From Lysobacterales bacterium (lineage in GTDB: Bacteria; Pseudomonadota; Gammaproteobacteria; Xanthomonadales; Xanthomonadaceae): a stretch of DNA of 64,000 nucleotides. Location: contig JADKCY010000002.1 of assembly GCA_016718605.1 (NCBI GenBank), positions 930,001 through 994,000 of the forward strand, in the 5' to 3' direction. The notes below the pieces were generated by a model, which was not told the DNA's origin, made no database searches, and saw nothing but the letters and a program-made list of their open reading frames with translations. Made by a program: the position numbers and the translations under genes. The first letter of the stretch is position 1. The number at the start of each line of letters is the position of its first letter. Shown piece after piece: positions 45,501 to 55,500 of the stretch.

Positions 45501-47165
45501 CACCACGCCGGTCTCCCGCTCGAGCAGATTCAAGCCCTCAAGCGTCCCAACCCAGATCCTTCCCACGCGATCTTCAAAGATGTCCGTCACCAAGGCATGA
45601 CTCAAGGATGCCTCCGAGCCTGCAACGGGGCGATACCAGCGCGACTTAGACAAGTCGGGTGACCACTCCAGCAAACCTGCCGAGAACGTCGCAATCCAAA
45701 TGCTGCCATCCCGTGATTTCATCATCGACCGTAGGTCGACAACCGGCACGCTATCGCCGTCACCGAGCGGCAACGCGATACGCCTTGCTGTGCGTTGGTC
45801 CACCATCAACTCAAACAAACCGAGTTCACTGGTGACCCATAGACGACCGGGCGACTGCTCCACAATGCCAAAAATCCGCAGCGGCCGATTGCGCAGGTCT
45901 CCCGGCAATGCGCTCTGCAACACCGTCATAAAGCTGTCGAACCGATCCAAACGTCGGTCATAGCGTTTGATGCCCTGCCCTTCGGTACCAAGCCACAAGC
46001 CGCCCCGACTGTCCTCGAAGATCACGCGGATATTGTTGTTAGCGACACGGTCAGCACTCTCTGACTGATCCAGCAGCAACGAAAAGGGCGCGCCATCGGG
46101 GTTGACCGTCGAGACCCCACGCGCTTCGGTGCCCACCCAAAGCAGACCGGACTCATCCAGCATCAGGGTCGAAACACGGGTGTCGGTCAGCCCACTGGGC
46201 AACGCAAGGTCCGGTTGGATGAGGACCACCTCGCCGGTGCGTAGGTCGATGCGTGCGAGACCCGTATTCGCCAATGCCATCCAGACCCGGCCGCGCTGAT
46301 CACGAACCAGATCGCGCACCATTGGACCCGAGCCCGATGTCGGCCAGATGCGAGTCAATGCCCCATCGGCGACCAGACGATACAGTCCGTCGGCCATGCC
46401 AACCAGCGGGCCATCGGGGTCATCGAGCAGGCTGAGCGCTCGCGCATCCGAGGACGACACTGGGCTCACTGACCATTGGTCGGCTGCAGTCAACTGCAGC
46501 CTGAGCAAGCCTTGATCCGTGGCTGCCAAGAAGGATCCTGACGACTCGCGCAAAAAGTCACCAACGCGCCAATCCGTTTGTGCACGGGCCTCGAACTGGA
46601 ATATCAAATTGCGCTCACCGGAGTCCGGCTGAAATCGCTCGATCCCCTGCCCGGTGCCCACCCACAAGTCGGCATCGTCCGCAATCAGCGCGGTCACGCG
46701 ATCCGCATGGCCCTGTGGTGGTGATGCAGTCGGCTGCCAAAAGCGCTGGACCTGACCGCTGACAAGGTCTATCCGACTGAGGTATCGCGCGTTGGTGCCG
46801 ATCCAAAGCTGCCCACTGGGCGATTGTGCCATCACCGTAACGAACGAACCCGACAAGCTCGATTCGTCGCCCGGGTTGTGCTCGAAACGCAACAATTGGT
46901 AGCCATCGTAGCGATGCAAGCCGCCTTCCGTCGCTATCCAGACAAAGCCCGCAGCATCCTGAAACAGGCCGTTGATGGTGTTCTGGGCCAACCCCACACG
47001 ACTGTCTATTCGTTGGAAGTAGAAATCCTGACGCGCAGCGAAAACCGGCAGACTTGCGCCAACCAGCAACAGCCAACAAAGCAAACGCACGCCATGCAGC
47101 AACGACCGCAAGGCAGCCGCCGCCTGATCGTTTTGCCTGTTGCAGGATGCGCGTGGAAGCAGCAT
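42561..47165 (-). CDS. Propeller-PAS-GGDEF-EAL cyclic di-GMP protein
   Basis: The protein has 1534 residues; GGAG precedes the ATG at 47165. A signal/membrane start (to about 43) is followed by a periplasmic Reg_prop propeller with many W-V/I-G-T blades, a Y_Y_Y domain (near 720-790) and a membrane segment near 805-825. Cytoplasmic domains are two PAS folds (about 840-1085), GGDEF (intact LGGDEF near 1178) and EAL (FEALLRW near 1307, with LELTESM, DDFGTGYSSL and KIDKEFV motifs). Both synthase and phosphodiesterase sites look complete, so net activity cannot be predicted. It sits between the zapA and ygfB-pepP blocks. Confidence 0.92.
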   Translation of the reverse strand: MLLPRASCNRQNDQAAAALRSLLHGVRLLCWLLLVGASLPVFAARQDFYFQRIDSRVGLAQNTINGLFQDAAGFVWIATEGGLHRYDGYQLLRFEHNPGDESSLSGSFVTVMAQSPSGQLWIGTNARYLSRIDLVSGQVQRFWQPTASPPQGHADRVTALIADDADLWVGTGQGIERFQPDSGERNLIFQFEARAQTDWRVGDFLRESSGSFLAATDQGLLRLQLTAADQWSVSPVSSSDARALSLLDDPDGPLVGMADGLYRLVADGALTRIWPTSGSGPMVRDLVRDQRGRVWMALANTGLARIDLRTGEVVLIQPDLALPSGLTDTRVSTLMLDESGLLWVGTEARGVSTVNPDGAPFSLLLDQSESADRVANNNIRVIFEDSRGGLWLGTEGQGIKRYDRRLDRFDSFMTVLQSALPGDLRNRPLRIFGIVEQSPGRLWVTSELGLFELMVDQRTARRIALPLGDGDSVPVVDLRSMMKSRDGSIWIATFSAGLLEWSPDLSKSRWYRPVAGSEASLSHALVTDIFEDRVGRIWVGTLEGLNLLERETGVVRRFLNVPGQADSLSSSFVRNLQTDRDGRLWVGTAGGLNRVISESDDSFTFERVGAEQGLPDAMAYALEADEYGRQWVSSNSGIYSLDVRSGEIVQYGLSDGLQDLEFNGGASIRLRDGTLAFGGVRGLNVFNPDRIQRSAYQPHVQLTSVLLGREERRAEALDLSTPLQVKLAERVLSFEFAALDFAHPEKNRYRYRLLGFDNDWSRLDKQRRVTYTNLEEGDYVFEVAGSNHDGVLSTHVARLPISVYAPWWWTGDMRRFYVATGVALLVLLAWMRHRRRLHDLQLLRELKSREERLKLSLWGSGDEFWDWDIRTNTLFRLGADTLLGQGADAELSTHDFRHREVHPDDISALQKRLQDHIDGRTEFFESEHRVRRADGEFIWVKSRGKVVERDNRGLPVRMAGTARDVSVSRDADRERRVATEVLKSMGEAVAVCDLQLQFVSVNPAFLRMTGFDESEVIGQACLLLQSQQHGDSFYREMRQAIEKNGHWKGEVWQRRKDGEEFLAWVEIAEVRDPHGERTHYVWVLDDITDKKRAEQELRYLANYDTLTGLPNRALLSERLGRAIMRARRQGRRVAVLFLDLDRFKDINDSLGHAAGDRILKAAAARLLATVRAEDTVARLGGDEFTVVLEDLQDRDYAEQVARNLLKAFSAPLDIDGRSETVITPSIGISLFPDHALVPTDLLKFADTAMYAAKERGRNTCQFYTEAMDAEARRRATLIAALRRAVDRREFRLVFQPRMSLVDGRVCGFEALLRWQSEELGTVTPTEFIPVAEETGLILPIGEWVLNEAFAVLANWRDAGRTELNMSINVSMLQLFRSRLGEQLQSLLEQYRMPPDHIELELTESMVMANPEQAATVLTSLKALGVSLAIDDFGTGYSSLVYLKRLPLDTLKIDKEFVGDLTTDPDDEAITATIITMAHSLGLNVVAEGVETAEQLIYLNEQGCDEIQGYWLSMPLEEGLCLDFIDRSRPDLRPY

Positions 47166-47512
47166 GGAAACTCCAAGGGGAAGTTGCAGTGTAGAAAGGT
47201 TTCATCGGCCGCAACAACCACCGTCGAGTATGGCTGCAATCGCCATGCCTCCGCACCTGATCGATAGCACTACAACCAAAGCGATACCCGTGGTGCACTG
47301 ATGCATACGAGCGGCACCTGATCCGCTGCTACACTCGTCCGCGCCAAACAGGGCGCGTTCACGGACAATCGCAGCCGTTGTGTGATGTGAGACGCTTTGA
47401 TCGATGCAATCGTCGACCACGGCTCGGTTCAGACCCGCGACGCGAAAGGCACCCCGTTCGCTTGCTTTCCCGCATTTCGAACGCATCACATTGCGCACCT
47501 CTGGAGACCTCG
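47166..47512. other. Divergent intergenic region between the GGDEF-EAL gene and ygfB
   Basis: No gene is supported in these 347 bases. The leftward promoter candidate is listed separately. On the plus strand TACACT at 47330-47335 could be a -10 for ygfB-pepP but has no good -35. GGAG at 47503-47506 is the ygfB ribosome site. Nothing else is seen. Confidence 0.6.
47188..47217 (-). promoter_or_regulatory. Candidate sigma-70 promoter of the GGDEF-EAL gene
   Basis: On the minus strand TTGTTG (47217-47212) and TACACT (47193-47188) are 18 bases apart, about 25 bases upstream of the ATG. This would give a very short leader. It is a prediction by eye. Confidence 0.35.
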
Positions 47513-48055
47513 ATGAGCAATTCGCAGCTTCCCCCTCACAGCGAACTGGCGAACCAATTGCTACGTGAAAGCGTCGGTGTCGATGCCAGTGAATTGCACG
47601 GTGTTCTTTGTGGCTACATCGCAGGGGGCGGCAAGCCGGTAGGAAATGACTGGCTGGCGAAACTTGCAATTGACGCGCCCACGCCGTCTGAAGCCAGCGC
47701 ACTGGCACAAATGCAACGCGCCAGCCTCGCGCAATTTGCGGATCCCGACTTTGCCCTGAACCTGCTGCTGCCCGAGGATGCCGCCGAACTCGGTCTGCGT
47801 GCCGACTGCGTGCTGCAATGGTGCCGAGGCTTTCTTGGCGGATTTGGTTTGGCTGGACACTTGGATGCGCTGCCTGAAAACGTCAGCGAAGCGATCAACG
47901 ACCTGCATCGCATTGGCAGCGCTGACGTCGGCGTAGAAGACGAGGAGGCGGACGAAGAGGCTCTCGCGGAAATCGTCGAGTTTGTGCGCATGGCCGCATT
48001 GATGATTCATCAGGAAATGGCAACGGCTGGGTCTGACGAGGATGCGGTGCACTGA
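47513..48055 (+). CDS. ygfB: UPF0149 (YgfB/YecA) family protein
   Basis: From the ATG at 47513, preceded by GGAG, the protein has 180 residues. SELHGVLCGYIAGG at about 25-38 and WCRGFLGGFGLAG in the middle are the UPF0149 motifs. The C-terminus is strongly acidic (DVGVEDEEADEEALAEI). The family is helical; in Pseudomonas YgfB affects antibiotic resistance regulation. Its stop overlaps the pepP start (TGATG), the usual ygfB-pepP pairing. The extended frame to 47378 is rejected as it lacks family sequence. Confidence 0.92.
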   Translation: MSNSQLPPHSELANQLLRESVGVDASELHGVLCGYIAGGGKPVGNDWLAKLAIDAPTPSEASALAQMQRASLAQFADPDFALNLLLPEDAAELGLRADCVLQWCRGFLGGFGLAGHLDALPENVSEAINDLHRIGSADVGVEDEEADEEALAEIVEFVRMAALMIHQEMATAGSDEDAVH

Positions 48056-49389
48056 TGGCCGCGTTTTCTGCGCCTGTACCCATCGCTCGCGCCGAATTCG
48101 TGCGGCGCCGGCGCCAACTCATGAAACTGGCCGGAGAGGATGCCATCCTCATCCTGCCCGCCGCTACCGAGCGCATCCGCAATCGCGACAGCCACTATCC
48201 CTATCGACAGGACAGCGATTTCTGGTATCTGTCCGGCTGCAATGAGCCGGAAGCGGTGCTGGTCTTGGTGCCCGGTCGCAAGCATGGCGAGATGCTGTTG
48301 TTCTGCCGCGAACGGGATGCCGAGCGCGAGGCATGGGATGGCCCCCGGCTTGGTCCGGAAGGTGCCGTCGATGCGCTGGGTTTCGACGACGCCTACGCGA
48401 TCAGTGATATCGACGACATCTTGCCAGGTCTGATCGAAGGACGACGGCGGGTGTTCTATCACTTTGGTCGCGAGGTCGAGTTCGATCTCAAGCTCATCGG
48501 CTGGGTCAATCGGGTACGTGCGCTGGTCAAACAGGGCGCGGAATCACCCCACGAATTTCAGGAACTCGGTCACCTGCTGCACGACCTGCGTCTGTTCAAG
48601 AGCAAGTCGGAGCTGCGGCTGATGCAGCACAGTGCGGCGATTGCCTCGCTGGCGCATCGACGCGCCATGCAGGTCTGCAAACCCGGCATGTTCGAGTTCG
48701 AGATCGAGGCCGAACTGCAGTACGTATTCCGCAAGCATGCAGCGGTGGCATCGTACGAGCCCATCGTCGGTGGTGGTGCCAACGCCTGTGTTCTGCACTA
48801 TCGCAACAATGACGCAAGACTCAGCGCGGGCGACTTGCTGCTGATCGATGCGGGCGCCGAGTACCAAGGCTACGCCTCTGACATCACCCGTACCTTTCCG
48901 ATCAATGGCGTCTATTCGCGCGAGCAACGTGCGCTGCACGATCTGGTTGAAGCTGCTCAGCAAGCGGCCATGGCGCAAGTTTTCCCTGGCAATGCATGGA
49001 TTGCGCCGCATGACGCTGCCGTGCAGGTATTGACCGAAGGCATGCTGCGACTGGGGTTGCTCAAAGGCAGCCTGCAAGATGCTGTGTCCAAAGAAAGCTA
49101 CCGGCGTTTTTATATGCACAAAACCGGACATTGGCTGGGTCTGGACGTGCACGACGTCGGTGACTATCGCGTCGGCGGTGAGCACCGCCTACTGGAGCCA
49201 GGCATGGTGCTGACCATCGAGCCTGGCATCTACATCGCACCCGGCAGCAAGGGCGTCGCGCAGAAGTGGCAGGGCATTGGCATCCGCATCGAGGATGATT
49301 TACTGGTTACCGAGCATGGCCACAAAGTGCTCAGCGCCGATACACCCCGCAGTGCGGACGACATTGAAGCCTGGATGAGCGCGGGCTGA
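48055..49389 (+). CDS. pepP: Xaa-Pro aminopeptidase P
   Basis: The 444-residue protein (441 in E. coli) removes N-terminal residues that precede proline. The creatinase-like N-terminal domain leads to the pita-bread catalytic domain with the five dinuclear-metal ligands: two Asp near 263 and 274 (LLIDAGAEYQGYASDITR), His near 355 (HKTGHWLGLDVHD), and Glu near 388 and 412 (TIEPGIYI, IRIEDDLLVT). It is translationally coupled to ygfB. The downstream ubiH/visC genes of the E. coli order are absent. Confidence 0.97.
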   Translation: MAAFSAPVPIARAEFVRRRRQLMKLAGEDAILILPAATERIRNRDSHYPYRQDSDFWYLSGCNEPEAVLVLVPGRKHGEMLLFCRERDAEREAWDGPRLGPEGAVDALGFDDAYAISDIDDILPGLIEGRRRVFYHFGREVEFDLKLIGWVNRVRALVKQGAESPHEFQELGHLLHDLRLFKSKSELRLMQHSAAIASLAHRRAMQVCKPGMFEFEIEAELQYVFRKHAAVASYEPIVGGGANACVLHYRNNDARLSAGDLLLIDAGAEYQGYASDITRTFPINGVYSREQRALHDLVEAAQQAAMAQVFPGNAWIAPHDAAVQVLTEGMLRLGLLKGSLQDAVSKESYRRFYMHKTGHWLGLDVHDVGDYRVGGEHRLLEPGMVLTIEPGIYIAPGSKGVAQKWQGIGIRIEDDLLVTEHGHKVLSADTPRSADDIEAWMSAG

Positions 49390-49410
49390 AACCGTCGCAG
49401 TAGAGACCCT

Positions 49411-49452
49411 AGAAACACCAAGGGCGCCCATCAGTGCGCCCTTGGTGTTTCT
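49411..49452. terminator. Long hairpin, probable bidirectional terminator after pepP
   Basis: A 17-bp perfect stem (agaaacaccaagggcgc at 49411-49427 with its complement at 49436-49452) separates the convergent pepP and DUF11 genes. The stem edges carry short A and T tracts on both strands. Confidence 0.75.
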
Positions 49453-49520
49453 ACGATGGTCGGGCGTGGTCGCCAAGCGCCGCACTCAGGCAGCTCACGC
49501 CGCCTGAGTGCAACAGGTGG

Positions 49521-52500
49521 TCAATGCAGTCGGCGGCGCAACACCAGTCCGCCAATCAACAGGATGGAAAGCAACAACACTCCTCGACCGGTATCACCAA
49601 AGGCCGGAATCACCCGCACGATCTGAATCGGCACACCTGTGGGGTCTTCCGGGTCAGGGGTCAGCGGATCATCGGTGACCACCGGGTCTTGACCGTCATC
49701 GCGATCATCCAGCGGATCGCCATCGTTGTTTTCGTCCCAGTTTGCCAACCCCTGGTTGTAGCGCGTGCCGCTGGCCACTGAGGTCGCCGTGAAACGAATC
49801 ACGATCTCGTTGGACAAGGCTTCTGGTCGGCTATCCGGTGCTGCGCCGAAGTCCGGAGCAATGATCGCCAGCACCTCGATGCGGTTCAGCGCCGCGTTGT
49901 AGGTTGCCGACAGACACTGGCTGGCGCCGGTCGCCGTGCAACTCACTGTGCCCGAGCGATAGGTCGAGTTGGCCGGGATCGCGTCGTAGATGAAAACCGG
50001 CAGATTGGCGGTGTTGTTCGGATTGAACCACCACATAGTCCACTCGATGGCGCCCTCACGCACATCCGTCACCACGCCCTCCTTCAGCCCGACCGGGGGA
50101 AGCAAGCTGACTGGCGTGCTGTCGTCATCGCTGTTGTCCGCGGGTGTCGGATCGGCACCGTTGCTGCCGTCGTCCGCAATACTGGCCGTGTTGGTTACGA
50201 AGGTCACACCGGCCGGCAGGGGATCATCGATCTGCACGGCAAAGGTAACACTGCCACTGGCGCCAGCCGCCAGATTGCCAATGGACAGGTTGCAGGCTGT
50301 TCCGGCCGGCGCCAAGTTGGCACAGGACCAGCCCGCACTGCTGCCCGCGGTGACGAAGCGTGTGTTGGCGGGCACCGTATCGGTGATGACCACTCCGGTC
50401 GCATCCTGATCGCCGACATTGCTGTAGCTCAAGGTGTAAACCACCACTTCACCGGCACGACTACGCGCATCGCCGTCATCCTTTTGCAAGGTCAGATCCG
50501 GTGTCGCAGCCACGGGCGTGTCATCCGAACTGCTGTTGTCCGAGGGATTCGGATCAGCACCATTGCTGCCATCGTCGGCGATACTCGCCGTGTTGGCGAT
50601 CTGAGTGATGCCTGCGGGCAACGGATCAACCACGGTCACCGCGAAGTTACGGCTACCCGAGGCACCCGCCGCCAGATTGCCAATGCTCAGCGTGCAGATG
50701 GAACCCGCTGCGCCACTGGGCACACAGGTCCAGCCTGCGCTGCTCGACGCCGCATTGAAGCTGCTGTGCGTCGGCACCGTCTCGGTCAGCACCACGCCCG
50801 TGGCGTCTTGATCACCGACGTTGGCGTAGTTCAGTGTGTAGGTCACCACGCCGCCTGGGACTGTACTGACGCCACCGTCGGTCTTCACGATGTTCAGATC
50901 AGGCGTCGCGTTGATCGGCGTGTCGTCGGAGCTGCTGTTGTTGGCGGGTGTCGGATCAGCACCGTTGTCGCCGTCATCGGCAATGCTGGCCGTATTGGCG
51001 ATTTGCGTGACACCTGAGGGCAACGGATCGACAACGGTGACAGCGAATACCGCACTGCCGTTCGCCCCACCGACCAAGGCCCCCACCGCCAATGTGCAGG
51101 TCGATCCGGCATTGCCGTTCGGCGTGCAAACCCAGCCTGCGGTACTGGCTCCGGCGTTGAAGCTGCTATGCGTCGGCACCGTTTCGGTGATGACAACGCC
51201 CGTCGCGCCCTGGGTGCCCACATTGGCGTAGTCCAAGGTATAAGCGACCGTGCCGCCTGGTACCCCGGCTGCGCCACCATCGGTTTTGACGATCGTCAGA
51301 TCTGGCGTGGCGCCGACAGGCGTGGTGTCCGAATCGGTATTGTTGACCGGCGTCGGATCGGACCCGTTGCTGCCGTCGTCCGCGATGCTTGCGGTGTTGG
51401 CGATGTCGGTCACGCTGGCCGGCAGTGGGTTATCGACGGTTACGGCAAACACCGCCGAACCCGATCCGCCTGCGGCCAAAGCCCCGATGCCCAGCGTACA
51501 GGTCGAACCCGCCGCCGCGCTCGGGACGCACGCCCAGCCCGCGGTGGACGCGCCCGCATTGAAGCTGACATTGGCTGGCACCGTTTCGCTGATGAGCACG
51601 CCCGTTGCACCCTGGTTTCCGACGTTGGCATAGCTCAGGGTGTAGCTGATCACTCCACCGGCGAAACTGCTGCTACCGCCATCGTCCTTGTCCAAGGTGA
51701 GGTCAGGAGCTGCGGTGATCGGCGTGGTGTCGGAACTGCTGTTGTTGGCTGGGGTCGGATCCGCACCATTGCTGCCGTCGTCAGCAACGCTGGCGGTATT
51801 GCTGAGTTGGTCAATGCCTGCGGGCAGCGGATTGACCACCGTGACCGCAAACGTCGCCGTGCCCGATGCACCGACCGCAAGATTGCCGACGGCCAGCGTA
51901 CAGGTGGAACCCGCGTTGCCATCCGGCAAACAGCTCCATCCCGCTGTACTGGCACCCGCGTTGAAGCTGCTATGGGCAGGCACCGTCTCGGTCAGCACGA
52001 CGCCACTGGCATCCTGATTGCCCACATTGCTGTAGTTCAGCGCGTAACTCACGCTGCCGCCAGGCACGGTCGTTGCGCCACCATCAGACTTGGTGATCGT
52101 CAGGTCGGGCGTCGCGTTCAACGGGGTGGTGTCCGACGCCGTGTTGTTGGCCGGGGTGGGATCCACACCGTTGCTGCCATCATCGGCCACGGTCGCGGTG
52201 TTGGCGATCTGCGTCACCGCAACCGGCACGCTCGGCACCACGGTGACCGCAAACGTCACCGAACCGCCCGCACCGGCATTCACCGCGCCGACCGCCAGGC
52301 TACAGGTCGAGCCCGCCGCGCTGCTCGGTACACACGACCATCCTGCCGTTGACGCGCCTGCATTGAAGCTGGTGTGGACCGGGACCGTTTCACTGAGCAC
52401 CACGCCGGTCGCATGCTGATTGCCGACATTGCTGTAGTTCAGCGTGTAGGCCACCGTGCCGCCCGGTACCGTGCTGGCGCCGCCATCGGACTTGCTGATT

Positions 52501-55500
52501 GTCATGTCTGGCGCAGCCACGACCGGCTCGACCGTCGGATCACTGCTGCCCGGCTCGTCGGGATCGTCGGTGGGTACGGACGGCAACTCGTTCGAATTGA
52601 CCGTGCCCTGATTGACCAACTGCGTGACGCCGACTGGCAGCGGATTGTCGATGGTGACGTCGTAGCGCACCGTCACCGATGCACCGGCGGCGATGGTTCC
52701 GATGTTGACCGCGACGCTGGTATCGCCACCGCCATTGCCTGCCGTGATGCTGCCCTGTGTCGTGGTCACCGAACCAACGACCAGAGCGCCATTGGCATCC
52801 GGCACGTCGGTCAGGACCACGCCAGACGCGGCACCTGCGCCATTGTTGGTGACGACAATGGTGTAGCGCAGGGTATCGCCGGGCGAGTTGTTGCCCGAGC
52901 TGTCCGCGTCGATCTGACGCACCGAGTTCTTGCTGGCAATCAGATTCGGGAAGCCGAGCGTCGCGTTGTCATTGCGCGGCGGCAGGTCGCGTTCTTCCGG
53001 GTCCGTGCCGGGCAAGGACGAACCCGCCGAGGTGTTTGCCGAGTTCGGCACCGGATTGGTCGCCGGTGGCAAGCTCGCCAAGGCCACATCAAAGGTTGCG
53101 GTGACGGTTTCACCCGGCTCGACCGAGTTGGTCGGCGGCGCCGCGGGCAGGCTGCGGAAGATCACCGTGACCTGACCTGCTGCCGGCACCTGAACCAGCT
53201 CGAAGCCGCTTGGCACTGACACAGGAGCGATCGAACCCAGATTCCACAAAGTGTCGATCAGCACATCCTGCACCGCCAAATCGTAGGCAGGCGCGGTGCC
53301 GGTGTTGGTCAGCGACAAGGCAATCCGCACGGTGCCGTTGCCGGCAGGCGTCATGCCCTTATCGAGCGCGATCAACGGCTCGACCACATCGACATCGGCA
53401 GTGTCACTCAAGGTCGGACCAGTGCTGTAACTCAATTGGCCGGTGTTCACCAACACATCACCTGCCGCATTGGCTGCCACATCGATGACCCGCCCGACCA
53501 CGGTGATCTCAATGCGATCCCCCGCATCGCTCACGCCATTTGGGGTATTCGTGACGGTACCAAAAGCGAAACGTGCGCGGTCGTTGATGCCGTCCGCCGT
53601 CTGGAAATCATCAAGGGTCAATGTTCCTGGCAGGGTGGTGCTGATATTCGCGCCCACACCGGCGACGCTGCCACCGATCACCTCGATCAGGCCAACGGCC
53701 GGATTGGCTGGCATCAGGTCAGTGATCACGGTATTCGGGATCGTGCCCTCCGGCAGCACCGCAGTCAGCGTATAGGTGACGGTCTCACCAATGGCGAGGT
53801 CCTCCACGCCGATGCCGAACTGATTGGTCCCGGTATCACCCAGACTGGTGGCGCTGGTGACCTTGACCAGACTCGGCGCCAGCACGGTGACACTCGCCGT
53901 ATCACTGCTGCTCTGGCGGCGGGTCAAACCGGCGGTAAACACCGGCTGGGAGTCGTATTCCAGCACGGCAGAGTTGGTGTAGCTCTGGGTCGGATTGACT
54001 AGGGTATCGACAAGCACTTGGTAGCTGATGGTGCAGCTATCGGTCGCCAATGCGAGCGTCGGCACACTGAACACGATCAGCGGCGCCGCACTCGAATCGG
54101 TGACCAGACCCGCACAGGTTGAGCTCACCGTCGCATTGTTGATCCAGCTCAGACCGGGTGAAGGCAAGGTGTCCGCCAACACCAGATTGAAGGCGTCCGC
54201 ACTGGACGCCGCACTGTGATCCAGCGTCAACAGCACCGTGACGGTATTGCCCGCGTCGACGAAGCCATCTGCCGGATCGGTGACCGCCTTGGTCAGCACG
54301 ACCTCAGGCTCGACGATGTCGATCAGAGCGGTGCCCGAGACCGTGCTCGCACCGACCTGCAAACTCGCCGTATTGACCTGATCGTTGACGCCGCCCTGAT
54401 TGACCGCGACGTCCACCACGCGGGCAACGACTTCAAAAACCAGCTCGTCCGCCGCAGTCGCCACTCCATCCGGCGCATTCAGCACATCGCCCAGGTTCCA
54501 GGTCACCCGATCATTGAAGGCGTCGGCATTGGTGTTGGACAACACCGGAGCGGCAGCCAGTCCCGCACCGGACAGATTGCTGCCCGTCGCGACGATGCTG
54601 CCCGAGACGGCTTCCAGGGCCACGCTGCCGGTCGGCAGTTGATCGAATACCACGGCACCTGGCGTGGTGCCTTCCGACAGGGTGACCGTGAATCGGTAGG
54701 TCACCGTCTCCCCGATGGTCAGATCGGGTTCCACGCCAAACTGCGCCGTGCCCGTGCTTGGCTCGCTGGTGCTGAACACCGTCTTGATCAGACCGGACTG
54801 GGTGATCAGCACACCATGATTGTCGCTGGCGCTGTAGACGCGCTCATTTGGATCGCCGTTGGCGGTCAGCGATGTCCAGCCAACATCTGCCGTGTTGGTC
54901 TCGGTCGTACCCGGCACCACCGTGTTGTCCAGGGTGACGCTGAATTGCAGCGTCGAAGTCTGGCCCAGCGCCAGGCTGTCCCACAGCGCGGTGATCGTTC
55001 CGCCCGCTTCGGCGAAGCTGGTCGGTGCCACACCGCCCGTATGCGTCAGCGAACCACCGACATAGGTCATGTTGGCGGGAATCACATCGGACAACACCGC
55101 ATCCAGCGCATCCGCGCGACTGCCGCTGGCGTGCGATACCACTAGCGTGAACAGCACCGCGTCACCGGCATCACCCGAGCTGACGTCACCACTCTTGGCA
55201 ATCTGCAACTGCGGCTCGACCACATCGACGATGGCGTTGGCACTGGCGTTCAGACCCGGACCAAACTGCACCAGCGCCGTGTTGGTGAGCGCATCACCGT
55301 TGACATTGACAGGCAGGTTGCGCAGCAGGGCCACGATCTCGACCACGATCTGGTCGTTGCCATTTGAAACGCCATCGGCCGTGTTGGTCGTGGCGCCAAA
55401 ATCGAAACTCACCGTGTCATTGATGCCATCGGCCAACTGCGCGTCGCTGATCGTCGGCGCGGGACTTGCGTTCGTCGGAGACAGGTTGCTGCCCACACTG

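Noticed and set aside
50100..52511. Possible CRISPR-like array from regular spacing
   Set aside because: The period is 402 bp with coding continuity and protein-level conservation; these are protein modules, not short repeats with spacers.
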